Of a stretch of DNA of 64,000 nt, positions 38,501-51,224 are shown piece after piece; the first letter of the stretch is position 1; the number at the start of each line of letters is the position of its first letter. Below the pieces are notes generated by a model. It had not been told where the DNA came from. It worked only from the letters and a program-made list of their open reading frames with translations, and searched no databases. The DNA comes from Pithys albifrons albifrons (Eukaryota; Chordata; Aves; Passeriformes; Thamnophilidae). The position numbers and the translations under genes were made by a program. The DNA is taken from the NCBI RefSeq assembly GCF_047495875.1, contig NC_092464.1, positions 22,724,865 through 22,788,864 on the forward strand. Reading direction: 5' to 3'.

Positions 38501-41500
38501 TTTAAAATGTGAAGTAGCCATCAGAATTAATATCTCAATATTAATATTAGTCGCTAACCTAATGTTATCTTAATAACTGGAATATTATGCTAATAACCCA
38601 TTCTCTGCTGCTTCAACTTTTATACATGAGTGAGTGAGTGACTAGGCCAGTTAACATCAGCTGTTTAGCTTGTGAAGTGATTAGTTTCTTATGGAGGACA
38701 CATGTCATTTTCAGATATTATTTGAAATCTAATGCACGACACTTTATTAACAACATAAAATGGATTTTCTGGATTCGTATGTTCAGCTGCCCTGTTAGGG
38801 ATTTATGTTTGTTTGTTTTCCTCTTAATTACAGTGTTGCCACCTGGGTAATTTCCTCTAACATAGTATGTAGCAGAAATTTGCCAGCAGTCATTATTTGT
38901 AAGGCTACTTGAGGAGGAATCCTGCTCTTAAATGATTTCAGTGGGACCCTGCCCTCAGATAAAATAGCAGGGCTGGCATTTATTTCCACATATGGTATCT
39001 TTCTTCACAAGGATAGAGTCACTGTGCTGTTTCAGTCCTGCAGATGAGTGCACACAAGGGATGCTGTGGGAATCTGTGTGACTGCAGGCCACTGAGTGGT
39101 GTAAAGCTTTTGATCTTGGTGCTTTGCTTGAGAAAAGGAATTCACTTGTGGGAGGTCTTACTGCTTTGTGTTGTTGATCCCACCATTAGGCAAGTGAGAG
39201 ATAGAGTTATCTTGCTTTATTACCTGAACTTGGTAAATATTTCTCTTGTGATCTAAGTGATGATCTGATGGGTCTGGAAAATTACAACAAAATAAAGCCT
39301 GGGAAAATGACATCTGTGGGTATACCAGAGGTTTGCCAGACTGCTTCAGTTTCTCTAAATGGGGTGGATTTATATGACAGTTTTCTCCGGCCCATCTCTT
39401 GACGTGTCTGCTAGCAGAGATGTGCTACGTGCACCCAGCAGTCAGTTCTCTGTCTCTGTCCAGACATTCAGAGGGAAACTAGCATGAGAATATGGAAGAT
39501 GAAAAGTTGAAGAGCTTGGTTGATCGTTCTGCCAGAGATGCACTTGGAGTTCACCATAGTTCAGCAGGCAAAGGTTAATGTGGAGAAATACCTTGGGAAG
39601 GTGAAAGGGAGAGGGACAGGATAAAAAGGGGAAGCAAAATGTAGGAAAACACTTTTTTCCGTTTGTTTTGTTTTCATACTGATAGCATGCTAAAGAAAAG
39701 GTATGCATCCATGGCCAAAGATCTGCAACATGACAGTAGATCTAAAATAATTGACACAAAGAAGTAAAAGCTTTGGAAAACAGAATTTTGGCAATTTTGA
39801 ACGGGGATATTTTTGCTCTCTTTGTAGCTGGTTAATGAACTAGTCCACAATTGCAGCTGGAAATGGACTCAGCTATCTCACTGTGATATTTAGCCTTCTG
39901 GCACTGGTTTAATCCAACCCCCAAAGCAATTGAAATACAGATACAGATGACATCGGATTTTAGTTAAATTATTTGTAGTTAGTCTGGGTGTATGTATGGC
40001 TTATGGGCAATGCAATGGAAGTAGGACTGGTTTTCGTATGCAGATGAGTGGACTGCCTCCCTTGTGTGACTATAATTCCAATGTTATTATTAGTGGGTGT
40101 AAACTATAAATTGTGCTCTGTTAGCACAGTGAGTGTGTTTATCGCAAACTAAAAGTCTGAGAAAATTCAGCTTTTTTCAGGAAAAAATGGAGTTCCCCTC
40201 TTCAGTATGAGAATAATTTTGCATAAAGCTTTTCTAGTTGCAGGAACACAATTTTTGTGGTAGGTACGTCCCTAGGAAGCACAGTTTTTAGGCAAGCATA
40301 TGCAATAATTTATGTCCAAGCCATTTGTTAATATCAGCAAAGCATCGTGGCACTGCAAGTGCTGATGGCAGGATGGAGACAAGAAGGCATCAGCAGGTTG
40401 CTGCTTCATCCCTGCACTGACAGCTGGCATTGAGAGGTCAGAAAGGTACATTATTTCCCCCTTTAACTAGTACAGGAATAAGTCTGTGCTTCCCATGGTA
40501 GTTTCAAGGAGTTTTACTGAGCTTGACTTTCATGATTTTCAGCAAAATCTCTTGAAAAATTGTTTGTAGAGAATCCTGTCTCCCATGCACTTGCTCTGCC
40601 ATATGCAGTGGCACGTGTTACACATTCTATGAACAATTTTATCCTTCCAGGGGTATTGAAGAGTAAATGCTACCACAAGTACAAAATTAACATATCAAAT
40701 TAATTTTGTGTTACACACACAGTGATGGATAATATCAGTTCAGGGCTTGATCCTGCATATGCTGAAGTTAAGATTTCTTGATGTTATTTTGGTTTATGAT
40801 TGGCACTTAAAGGTCTTGCTTTTTTCCTAGTTGTAGAAAACCCCATGTTATAAAATAAATATAGGTATAGCATATTAATAAAAACAATGGCAAATAAAGG
40901 AATATAATACCAAATTTATAGCAACATTTTTTATTTTCATGAAGAAAAAGTACATCTGCAATCCTATAGTTATATTTTGAAGCAGAAAGTCAGTCAGATT
41001 ACTTTCAGATCATTATGTTACCTGTGTTAGCAAGTGGTAATTGGAGATTACTGGCAGTTTCTATCAGGTTTGGCTTGACAGCAAACAAGGTTAATATAAG
41101 TGGTTGTATAGCTGAGTTAATTTGAAATGATCTTTAAGGTTGAGATGTTAAGACTGAAATGCTTTTAAAGCAAGCTAAATGCTGCATGTGTTTGGAATGT
41201 GATCTGATGTATAATTAGATTTCTCCTACAGAAAGGTTAGAAGTTGTAATCCAATGTTCAGAATCAACAGCAGAACTATGTCCTTTTAAAGTTTAGAAAT
41301 GTGTAAAGCTTAACAGAAGTTGATTTCAAAGATTTACAGGCATGTAGTGGTGAGAATATGGAAGGTGCTGGATTTAAAACATAGAAAATTTGGGGTTATT
41401 CAGGATATTGTAAGTGATGTGTGTTGTTAGTGATGGTTAGTCTGTTAAAGAATGTGGATTTGAGCAGCTGGTATCACTATGCATTAAAAATAAATATGTA

Positions 41501-43894
41501 GGAAAATGTATTAGGATGAAGGACTGTGTGTAAGACTTAGCATTCCAAGCACTATCCATTATAGTGTTTTTAAAGACTGCCACATTTTTGCTAAAATTTT
41601 AGTCATTTTTCACAACTGATCAAGCTTAACCCATTGCAGAGGCCAGTTAAATAATTTATTTTGAGTTTTTCTGACCAATAGCTATTTCTTCCATCCTTAA
41701 TAAAGAGATTTTTGCAACTACTTTTCTTTTTGTTATTTTTTTTTTATTCTGTCCTTTCAAAGGAAGGAAGGATCAAAATGATGGCAGTGTTAGCTGAAAA
41801 TTTAGGTCAGCTTCTTTTGGCTGTTCTGGAAATAATGTTTCCGTGTTTTCTCATGAAGGGTGAACAGTGTCTTTTTCACATGTGCAATGGTTTCCCATGC
41901 TAAGTCAGCTTGAATTAAAGTCACTAAATGTTCTATGGCAGAAAGAGCTTTGAACCTAAATTTGGTTTTAGCTTTCCTTACTGCAGCCCTAGGACAGGAG
42001 GACGAACATGTAGCGTTTTCACAGAGTATGAGAATTCTTATGGACACAGGACTGCCCCCCTTTCCCTCCGTTTTATGCATTACTGTGGTAACAATACGTT
42101 CAGGAAGGCTGAAGAAAGGAAAGTCAGGAGAAAAGGAAGGCTTATAACGACTGCTGTATGAAGAAGGAATGCTTTCCTTGCTTCCATTATGTCTCCGTAG
42201 TTGTTCCTAGAATACTCCAGTGTGTTTTGCTCTTACCACTGCCTGATGGGTCAGTGCAGAGTGTACACACATGGCAAACTGACTGAACAGAGAAGTGCAG
42301 AGAGCAGAAAATAAGGAAAGGAAGGTATGAAGTGGCAAAGATGACCATGTCCCCTTCTTCCAAGAAGCACCCTGTGCAGACAGGGCTGCACGAGAGAGCA
42401 GCAGTAGTTGTGAAGTTCTTCCATTAATTTTGAGGGGAAGTAAGAGGCAGATTGTGGGCATCGTTTGCTTCCTGGTTATGAACTGCATGCAGAAAGTAAA
42501 GGGACACTCCTTGAAATCAGGTGAGATTAATATGTATGTGCATGTAGACTCAACATGATCCAGTTTCTAAGCCACAATAATGTCTTTACAAGATATATAA
42601 ATAGGGAAAGTACATTTTTACTGCAGTTAGAGAAGATGTATTCTAGTATTCTCATAATACTGTTATTAGAGAAGGAAGGAATATGTGTAGGGATATGGAT
42701 GTTTAAATTAAAGTATATTACATTTCTATACATTCATTTTATGTTAATACTAACAAGACTAATAATTTATCACATTAACATTCGAATAAAGTGCGAGTAA
42801 TTTTTGCTTGGTCTATATACTTCATTTGACATATCTTGGCTTGGAAAATTTTCATGAGATTTCTTCCTTTTCCAGTCTGTAAAGCTCTTCATGCACTTAA
42901 ATATCTAGCTGGTACTTGACTTTTGAAAAAAATAATAATACATCAGCCTTGTTAATGGAGAAAATTCTGGCAGAACTTGGGTGGTAGTCACCAGTATTAA
43001 GGTCAAGATAGTCTAAAAATTGCAGGCCACTGAGAGCTTTATGTATTATGCAGAATGATTAGGGCAAGTAGTCAGTCTTACATCAGTGGCTATGAGTTAC
43101 CAAGGTGAGGTGCAGTCCCAGGCTGGGACCATTCAACACGAGTCCTCCTCAGCCTTGTGCTCTGCTTGAGTTCTGAAGCTGGAGTCGCAGCTTGGACTCA
43201 CTTGTGCAGGTGCATTTAACAGTGGGAATCTGTGACCAGCTTGAGGGCTGAGATATTATGGAGGGATGGCATGTGATTGTTCCTGATCATATAGGCATGA
43301 TTTTATGTTAGTAAAAAAATGAAATAAAACGCACCATCTCTTCAGTGAGCAAAAGAGAAAGTAACTAGATCGTGCAGTGTTTGCATGACAATAAGTGAAT
43401 AAATAGCATTAAGGAATCTTCCTCTAATCAGAGGTACTTCTTTCAAGAAACAGTGTTACTAAGCATAGGTAAGGACAACAAAATCTGGCTGTCAGTTTTT
43501 AGGATCATAAAGAGTACAGTTAGTTTTATTTATGGCTTCTGGTTTTGTAAAATGTACCATAATAATTATTTTGTTGTGATAGGCTATACTTTATTTCTTC
43601 ACTAAAACAGTAAAAAAGAATAAGGAGAGTAAATATTAATGGGTATTACAACATGTAAATGGATTATTCATGTAATGCTACGTGACACCTATCCTGCAAA
43701 TGAAGGGACAGGGATATATTTTCTAGTGTAATGTCCTTAACTCTGTCATTTATAATGATAGGAAAGGTAATGAAAACTACTTGTAGAAGGCAGCTCACAA
43801 CAATGATAAGTGAGAGCAAATAAGTGACACATTGGAAAGAAGAATTCCTGTTAGTTAGAGATGACAGAGGAGGTCTTATGTGCACTATCTATTG

Positions 43895-44085
43895 TGATTC
43901 TATGCCTGCTTCCTGGATAACTTTGGCAATTCAATTGACCAATATGAGCCTATGTTTCATCATCTGTAACAGGGAGATAATGCTTATGCACCTCACAGCA
44001 TCTTAATAATTGATTTTTGTAAAGTGTTTTGTGATTCTCAGATGGAAGGCACTATACTAGTGTCAAGTAGTATTATTATTACTAC
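43895..44085 (+). mobile_element. MIR/CORE-SINE-like element, sense
   Basis: The order 'actttggcaattcaa', 'tgagcctatgtttcatcatctgtaac', 'gataatgcttatgcacctcacagc', 'tttgtaaagtgttttgtgattctcagatggaaggcactata' and '(TATT)n' follows the MIR/CORE-SINE pattern known from reptile and bird genomes. Substitutions throughout indicate great age. Confidence 0.75.
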
Positions 44086-44129
44086 TGCTAGTAGTAACAG
44101 TACTTGGCATTATACTGCTCTTGCCTATT

Positions 44130-44210
44130 CACAGTGCTTTAACTAATGCATTCCCGCAGTGCCTCTGTGAAGTAGGTACCTATGTGCTTTTAAAGATGAA
44201 GAAATTCAGC
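44130..44210 (-). mobile_element. MIR/CORE-SINE-like element, antisense
   Basis: 'cacagtgctttaactaatgcattcccgcagtgcctctgtgaagtaggtacc' followed by 'aaagatgaagaaattcagc' matches the reverse complement of MIR in order. It lies head-to-head with the sense copy only 45 bases to the left, across a TATT/ACT-rich spacer. Confidence 0.6.
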
Positions 44211-44471
44211 AATCATCATCTTGCTTTTCCATCTTCATGGTTTTTGTAATATTTAAAAAAAAAGGTGAAAAAGAATTCTAAAGTATGAACACCTGTGTGA
44301 TGATTAGAGCACTTGTGGGAGGTTGTAGATTAGGTTTGGGATTTGGCCACAGTTAAAAGGACACAGAATGTGGTGCTCACCATTTCTGGACAAGCTTTTT
44401 CAGCACTGAGGTTTGTGTAAGCTTTCCTTTTCTCTGTGTATTTCTGAATGCAAAAGCCTAATCGTGTTTCA

Positions 44472-44606
44472 TGGCCAGGCTGGATGGAACTCTGAGCAAC
44501 CGGGACTACTGAAAGATGTTGCTGTCCACAGCAGGGGGATTGGAAGTAAGTGATCTTTAAGGTCCTTTCCAATCCAGGCCATTCTCTAATTTTATGAATC
44601 TATGTT
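44472..44606 (+). mobile_element. CR1 3'-end fragment
   Basis: 'tggccaggctggatggaact', 'gagcaaccgggactactg', 'gcagggggattggaagtaag', 'tgatctttaaggtcctttcc' and a terminal 'ttttatgaatctatg' follow the CR1 3' UTR in order. It is diverged, and upstream parts are missing. Confidence 0.85.
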
Positions 44607-44907
44607 GCTGTGTGTTTATCATGATCTGAACAATCCTGTTCTTCCAGGCATTTCCAAAAATGGTGCCTGTTTTGGTAAAATGGGGAGCTCAGCCAAGGGG
44701 TCAGTGCTGGCTAACAGGGAGTCCTGGGTATGTTCAGAACTCTTGGCACTGCTTTTAGGCAGTCTTTAAGTTCAAACACATTTTTGGTTATTCCAGGCAT
44801 AGACTGATCAGGATTTATTATCTTTGGGTTGAAAGGCTTAAAATCTCCAGAATTCTGTTCAAGGTACTTAATAGTTTGTGTAGGCATTAGGGTGTTGTGG
44901 TTTTTTT

Positions 44908-44924
44908 GGTTGGTTGGTTGGTTG
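44908..44924. repeat. (GGTT)n short tandem repeat
   Basis: Four GGTT units after a T-run, just left of the nested LTR pair. Confidence 0.85.
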
Positions 44925-44949
44925 ATTTGTTTTAATGTCACTGAATCTG

Positions 44950-45458
44950 TGTTCTGGGTTTAGTTTTAGGTGTGGATTTAGGGCTTTAGTTTTAGAGCAG
45001 GCCTTGGATTATCAGCTGACTCAAGCTGGGTCAGTCCAGCTGGCACTGAATTCTACTGGCCAGTGGTATTCCATACCATATTCCAGCATCATCTCAAATA
45101 TAAAAAGAGAGGGAGGAGGAGTTTCTGTCTCTTTTTGATCATGGCTGAGTCCTGAAAAGACATACTGTGCTGTCCCAGGAGGACCAGGCCCAGTGCTGGC
45201 TCATCACTATGTTATCTCGGGAAAGTAGAATGTTTATTCATAGTTTTCTCACTGCTTGAGTCTGTCCCTCAGGGGTTTGAGTTCTCTTGGGTGATTTGTA
45301 GCTAAAATGGTGGGATTTGTGTTTGAAGGAGAGTGGGGATTTATTGTTTGTTATTTCTAACTTTTGTGGGTGTGTGTTATATTATACTTTTAATTTTCCC
45401 TCTTTCATGTAAATAGATAAACTAGTTAACTTCGAGTTCTCCATTTTTTTAATCTCCC
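44950..45458 (+). mobile_element. Older ERVL-type solo LTR, left part (split by a younger LTR)
   Basis: It starts TGTTCTGGGTTTAG and parallels the younger LTR at 45459-46077 when that is read on its own strand: both share the TTAGG/TTTAG lead, 'ttatcagctgactcaagctggg', 'attccataccat' and 'catcatctcaaa' in the same order, and a later 'gtgtgttatatt'. Its continuation lies at 46083-46165. The assembled element is about 592 bp and is bounded by ATCTG at 44945-44949 and 46166-46170, a 5-bp target duplication. It has no internal retroviral gene. A TATA-like ATATAAAAAG is at about 45098. Confidence 0.88.
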
Positions 45459-46077
45459 TGTCTTGGGTTGAGCTCCCAAAACACCAACTGTCCAAGACAG
45501 AGTGAAAAGGGTTCCTCCTTCCCCCAACCAGCTAAGGGAAAAAGAAGAGGGAGAGAGGAAAAAAAAACTTCTGAAGCAGGTTTATGCTGAAACTAACTAC
45601 ATGTATTTATACAGAAAAAAGTACGAGGAAACTACAATATAACACACACCTACACAAGTTACATATATATAACAAGGAATAACCTCCCACTCCCCAATTA
45701 ATACAAAGCCCATTACTCTAAATTCATAAGCACTCCAAAAGACACTCAGCAAGAAAGAGAAAGTATAACAACAAAATATTTCTACTTCCCTGAATGCAAA
45801 CAAAATGCAAGCACAGGCAACAGAAGCAGGGCCTAGCATAGTAGAGGAGCTGCTAGATGTCTTCCTCTTAGTGCAGCCATGATGGAACTAACCAAGCCAC
45901 TCCCACACACTGGATTTTACACCCTTTGAGATGATGTAGTATGGTATGGAATACAATATTATTGGCTGGAAGAAGTCAGCTGTTAGCTAGTTCAGCCCAG
46001 CTCAAATCAGCTGACAATCCTAGGCCTAGCTGAACTTTAAAACCTAAGTTTAGGCCCACCTGCCTAAACCCATAACA
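45459..46077 (-). mobile_element. Younger ERVL-type solo LTR inserted into the older one
   Basis: On the - strand it runs from TGTTATGGGTTTAG to CAACCCAAGACA, 619 bp, with TG...CA termini. It is flanked by CTCCC at 45454-45458 and 46078-46082, a perfect 5-bp duplication as usual for ERVL-type integration. It carries a TATA-like TGTATAAATACATG box and no coding internal region, so it is a solo LTR left by recombination. It lies in opposite orientation inside its older relative and is antisense to ZNF804B. An 80-codon open frame within it (45597-45839) is not regarded as a gene. Confidence 0.92.
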
Positions 46078-46082
46078 CTCCC

Positions 46083-46165
46083 TTTTCTTGGTGAGGAGCA
46101 GGAAGAAGGAGCTTTGTCACGTTGGTTTATACTTGGCATTTTGTCAAAGTATTCAAACCAGAACA
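46083..46165 (+). mobile_element. Older ERVL-type solo LTR, right part
   Basis: This is the tail of the element split by the younger LTR. Its end, CAAACCAGAACA, matches the terminal CAACCCAAGACA of the younger LTR, and the flank ATCTG directly after it repeats the ATCTG before 44950. Confidence 0.85.
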
Positions 46166-46170
46166 ATCTG

Positions 46171-48693
46171 TTTTTTAATGGTAATCTGAGATTTTAGATT
46201 TGTACTTTTTTTCCGTAACTGCACATATCTTTAATCTGTAGTAACTTGGAAAACTGCTCAACTATCTTTTTCAAGTCAAATTCCACAGTAAAAGATAAAT
46301 AGTTACCAACTTGGTTCCATTGCAGCCTTTGTTGTGGGCTCAGCACCTATAGATATCATTGTCTAGATGTGCTATCTTCAAAAGCAGCTAATTTCTGAGA
46401 TGGCAAAGTGTCTTTGATTCACAGCAGCAATGGGCTCCGAGGTTCAGGCATTCTTCCCATGTTCAGCAGCTGTCTCAATGTCACTCACTAGAATTGACAT
46501 GTATGTGTTGCCGCACACATACGCGGAGATTGTGTGAGTGCGTGGTGTGGACTCAAGAAGCAAGCCACAGTTTCCATGGACTTCAGATATAACCATAGTC
46601 AACCATAAGCTCTGTTCATCTTATGTGGATATAGCATGATTATACTACCAGACCATGCAGAGTGCTGAGGTATTTGTTTTGTGCAAAAACACTTTTAAGC
46701 AAAGAATCACAATATGTGATCTACTCTTCAGAAGCCTTTTCCTAAGGCTTCATGGGAGGAGAGCTGCAATGTGATCATGGGCTACAGTTCATGGCTTTAT
46801 CCCCATGGTTTGCCTCTGAGTACTGCACTGAACCTTCCTTACTATGGACACCCTCCAGTGGGCTTCTACTTGCAACAGAATGAGGTATAAATACTTTTCA
46901 TTGCAAATAGCTTTCAGAGTTTGAGGGGTTCTTTGCAATCAAAAAGAGAAATCAGGTTTGTCTGGAGTACTTACTGGCCACTGTGATCCAGGAGACCAGT
47001 CACAGCTCAGGATCATGTATTTGCCATAGGTGTGGTTTGGAGCATGGGGAAGACTTGGCTTTGAAAACTGAAGTTCAATCGTTATTTCTATGCAGACGAT
47101 TTCAATGAATCATTTATGTATCAAATTTGTAAATGAGAGCAAAATGTGGCTCAGCATTTTGTGATGTAAAGCAGATACTCAGAAACATCAAGTGTTACAT
47201 TCCTGGGCCATCACTAATGAGAGCCTTGGAAATCTGTAAGTAAATGTTTCTTCTTTGTGTCCTAAACATTAAACGTTATCAATAGCAGCAGACTGCTTAA
47301 GTCAGCTTAAATGGTAAAAATGCTTTTCATGAAAACAGTAATGGGTAAAACCAGACTGAAATTGAAATTCAGTACTGGCACATGCTTCAGGCTTGCCTGA
47401 GAGGTGAGCTGTCTAGAGACCTCTGTGTTGTGCATGATGGTGAAAAACTGGGAAATGACTAATCACAGAGCTGGTTAAATGTGTAACAGTCAGGCTTGGG
47501 TTCTGTGTGGCTCTGGGACAGCCTTTTTACTTTCTGCACACTGGCAGGTACAGGGTTCCAATGCCTCCCTGAGCAAAGGAAGGCTCCAAGAATTAAAGAA
47601 GTAAGATCCATAGAAATCATAATACAGGCATAAACAGCAAGACTGTCTTGTGCCCCATATGTACTTTGTGTCTTCCTGCTTCCTTCCTTTAGCTCGCTAG
47701 CAGTACAGCTCCATCTGCTTGCACTGCTACAGAATTCAACTTTCTGCTTCAGAAAAGTGTATTCTCTTACAGGTGGTTCTCATATACTGTCTATCTCTAG
47801 TTTTAGGGATACTCTCTCAGTATCTTACTCTACTTTTTGAAAATAAAATTCATTAACTGAATCAGTAGCATTACTGGCACAAATAAAAGTTAAAGCATTA
47901 CTTAGAAGCATGTAGTCAATGCAACAAATAATTAGTTTTGATATAATCTTAATTTCTGCTTCTAGCATTCTCCATAATTTCGTTTTAAAGACAAATTAGC
48001 TCCAGTCTTTAAATCAGCTGCATGAAAAAATGTTTTAAAACAAACTTTAAAACATCTTTTTTGTTTTGTTGAGGGTTTTTTTCTTGTTTTGCATATAGCT
48101 AAAAGTTATCTGAATTCTAAAATTGCATGGAAATGTTCTGACAAATAAAATTTTGCTTTCAAGCTTGTATGATAAGAGATTTCCTATGAGGAAAAAAAAT
48201 GTTGCTGTGATGTTTTATACCTTTTTCCCATTCAAACAAGACTTAAAACAGGCACTCACTCATCACTTAAAAACATAATTGCTGAATGTACAGAATATTG
48301 AATGTTACAATAAAGGAAAATTCTTTGTACCAAATGGTCTGGATACTTAAAGATGGGATATTTGATAGTCACTAGGTTCTTAGAAACAAACTGATGGCTA
48401 GATAGAAGACATATGTCCAGAATCTCACTTTGCTTTTTCCACTTTTATACCCTTGTAGCCCTGTTGATGTCACTGCTGTTTTTCAATAGTATTACAACTA
48501 TCTCTTAAGTTTGGAGAGTGTGGCTTGCACCTTAGTGATGTAATTTAGATCAGAGTATTATAACCTGTCTTTTAATTTGGCATACTTGTACCTGCTTAAC
48601 ATGTGAAAGAGTATGTGGTGCTGCTGCCATTGTAGTGGGCAGTTTTTCATTTTCATGTAGCTAGTTACATCCATATATGCAAAGCATCCTGAC
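46171..48693. other. Intronic AT-rich stretch
   Basis: No exon or named repeat is seen. Some CpG-containing sequence occurs around 46505-46550, but it is too short to be an island. Confidence 0.4.
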
Positions 48694-49246
48694 TGTATGT
48701 GCTAGTTTGGCTGGGGTAGAGCTCATTTTCTTCACAACAGCAAGTGTGGAGCTGTGTTTTGAGTTTGTGCTGAGCAGTGTTGATAATTCAGGGATATTTT
48801 ATTATTGCTGTGCAGTGCTTGCACAAAGCCTCTTCTGCTTCTCACCTAACCAGCAAGTGGGCTGGGCGTGTATGGGGAACCTGGGAGGGCAGCTGACCTC
48901 AACTGACCCAAGGGGTATTCCATAACATGGTGTCATGGTCAGCATATAAAAGTGGGGGAAAGAAGAAGAGAGGGAAGGATATTCAGAGTTACGGCATTTG
49001 TCTTCCCAAATCACTGTTATGTGTGATGAAGCCCTGTTTTCCTGGGGATGATCGAGCAATTTGCCTGCCCATGGGAAACAGTCAATTAATTCCTCATTTT
49101 GCTTTGCTTGCATGTTCAGCTTTTGTTTTCCCTGTTGAACTGTTTTTATCTCAACCTGTGAGTTTTTTCACTTTTACCATTACAATTCTCTCCCCCACTG
49201 TGAGGGGAGTGAACGGGCTGAGCTGCTGACTGGGGTTAAACTGGCA
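48694..49246 (+). mobile_element. ERVL-type solo LTR, sense to ZNF804B
   Basis: 'tttggctggggtagagctcattttctt', 'acctcaactgacccaaggggtattccataacatggtgtcatg', 'tcagcatataaaagtggggg', 'tgatgaagccctgttttcctgggg' and 'ctcaacctgtgagttttttcacttttaccattac' agree in order with the widespread avian ERVL LTR. The TATA box ATATAAAAG is intact, about 245 bases in. No retroviral coding region is attached. The end points are uncertain by a few bases: start 48694 or 48698, end 49246 or 49252, and the flanking 5-mers agree at only four of five bases. Open frames inside are not genes. Confidence 0.88.
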
Positions 49247-50719
49247 CTGGCACTGTGAACACATTTCCTCTGAGTGTGTGTAAATCTGCTGTACACAGTC
49301 TGTACCTTCTAGCAGGTACCAGGCAGGAGAAGAGCACGAAGGAATACTCTAAAGGTTTTGAATGGTTCTGGAGTTGGGAAGGTAGCCCCTGTCTGCCTGC
49401 AGACATAAGTTGAGAACTGTTCAATGTCCTTTTATTGGCTCTTTATAAGGCATGATACAGAGGAAGAATATCCAGCCTTTTAAGACAGGGTAACATACTA
49501 GGAAACTTTTCAGTCTTTTCAGCCAGAGAATTTTGCCTGGTAAAGGTAAGAGCTGCTTCTCCCACCGTTTACTGTCAAGGATTTACAGCAGATGCAACAT
49601 AACCACCTATTGGTGTTTTCAAGGTATAGTGTCCACTATTTGAAAAAAAGCACTAGAAGCAATAAAGTAATGCACATAATTAAAAATTACTTTGTGTAAT
49701 AAATATGTCATTCCATTCGAAAAAGCAATTTCAGTTAAGTTGGTCATCATCTGCTAGATGCTAGTAGTTTACATAAAGTGGTGTAGGAATTGCTGGTTGA
49801 TTCTTTTGGACAACTGCTTAAAACTCTATATCACTGTGCAGCACTAACTGGTCCCTTGACAGGAGTACTATTGGAAAGAAAATAAATGAGAATGAGCAGT
49901 AAAATCATCCCTCATCTCTATAGGTGGTTCCTAATATTCACATCTTTTTTGCTGTCTTTTTTGTGATAGGGTAGACAAATTTCCAGGCTGTTTACTGGAA
50001 TCATTTACATCTGCTTTAAATGCTTATGTAGAGGAAATAAAAATGTTGAGGTTAGTTATAAGAACCCATATGCCTAATACAAAGGCAATTTAATATTAAA
50101 ATGCACATAGACCTATTTTCTTTTTTCTTTATCTGACTTAGTGATATTGGCTGATATGAACATTTGCTACGATTTAAGGCCAGTTTGATTTCTCTTTTCC
50201 ATTCTGTGACTCATCTCTAGTTGTACAAAAATCTATCTCCAGTGATGTGTTTGAGAATAAGGTTACTAATCAGTAATTACTAATAAGCTTTTAGAAGAAC
50301 CTACTCTAAGACATGCTTAGGGTCATTATCAACCTAACTCTTAAGTGAACACCTGTCCTTCCTCTTCCCCCAAGCTCAATGTAAGCTAAACACTCAACCT
50401 GCCTTTTCCTAGTCTCTACTTCCTTTATGTTCACTGCAGGTCACTACGTTCCATCCAATTCAATTCCTCCAGACAGGCAAGGGATGGTTCGTGAGAAAGA
50501 TTGTGATCGCGTGTGTAAAGGTCTCTACTAGCTAATTTTCCCTTCTTACTGGTGGTCCTCTGCCCTCCTGGGAGTCATCTGCAGCCCACAGGCCTTTGAC
50601 AGTGTCCTTGTCCCTGTGTGGGGTTGCCCATGGGCTGGATCAGTGTCCATAAGGGGTGTCTCTGCCCCTTTGTCAGGGAGTCTCCTTTAAAGAGTGTCTC
50701 TCCAGCACTTAGAATCATG
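49247..50719. other. Intronic stretch
   Basis: No exon seen and no repeat I can name. Confidence 0.4.
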
Positions 50720-50870
50720 AAATGGTTCCTTCTCAGTTGCCGCTTCTTGAGGCTGAACAGGCACTGCGCCCTCATCCTGTCCTCATAAGAAAGATGCTCC
50801 TCGCCCTTAGTCATCTTAGTCCTGTCCTGGTTTCTTAGATCCACTCCAGCAGCTCTGTGTGGTAAATTCG
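50720..50870 (-). mobile_element. Antisense CR1 fragment
   Basis: 'ttccttctcagttgccgcttcttgaggctgaacaggcactgcgccctcatcctgtcctcataagaaagatgctcc' reads as the reverse complement of the CR1 reverse-transcriptase region. The order of marks matches the remembered CR1 antisense pattern. The boundary to the left is unclear and may reach 50570. Confidence 0.75.
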
Positions 50871-51135
50871 TTATAATCATGTTTTCCTAGCAGCACACTG
50901 GTCTGGTTTTCTTTTGTTTGTTTTAAGAATCTTCCCCCATTTTTTTGCTAGATCTCAAACTTACTTACGTGCTGAATGAAGTTCTAGCCTTGCCTGATCC
51001 CATCTTATCTTTCCTCTTCTCTCTTCTCTTCCATGTCCACCCTGACTTGCTGAGTGAATTAATTGTTTATTGTGAGTGGGATAGATCCTGTAGTCATAGA
51101 GATACTTTACTGAGTGGATACACTCAGGCACATGG

Positions 51136-51224
51136 GTGACTCTTGGAGATGGTCCTGTGCAGGGCCAGGAGTTCAATTCAATGATCTTTGTGGGTCCCTT
51201 CCAACTCAGCACATTCTGTGACTG
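51136..51224 (+). mobile_element. CR1 3'-end fragment
   Basis: 'gatggtcctgtgcagggccaggagttcaattcaatgatctttgtgggtcccttccaactcagcacattctgtgactg' is a typical CR1 3' end in sense orientation, with the terminal octamer partly decayed. Confidence 0.85.

Larger units (their letters stand above)
26851..43894. other. Repeat-poor part of ZNF804B intron 1
   Basis: About 17 kb of AT-rich sequence in which I recognise no CR1, LTR or SINE and no exon. Low-complexity items are a (TTG)n tract at 32162-32200 and T/G-rich runs at 35445-35517. Open frames of 60-140 codons on both strands (for example 32994-33416 -) have no recognisable domain, signal or exon structure. Scarcity of repeats over such a length is compatible with dispersed regulatory elements, but I cannot show conservation. 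Confidence 0.4.

Noticed and set aside
48677..49229. Three open frames of 82-103 codons
   Set aside because: They lie within a solo LTR, which normally encodes no protein, and no retroviral motif is seen.
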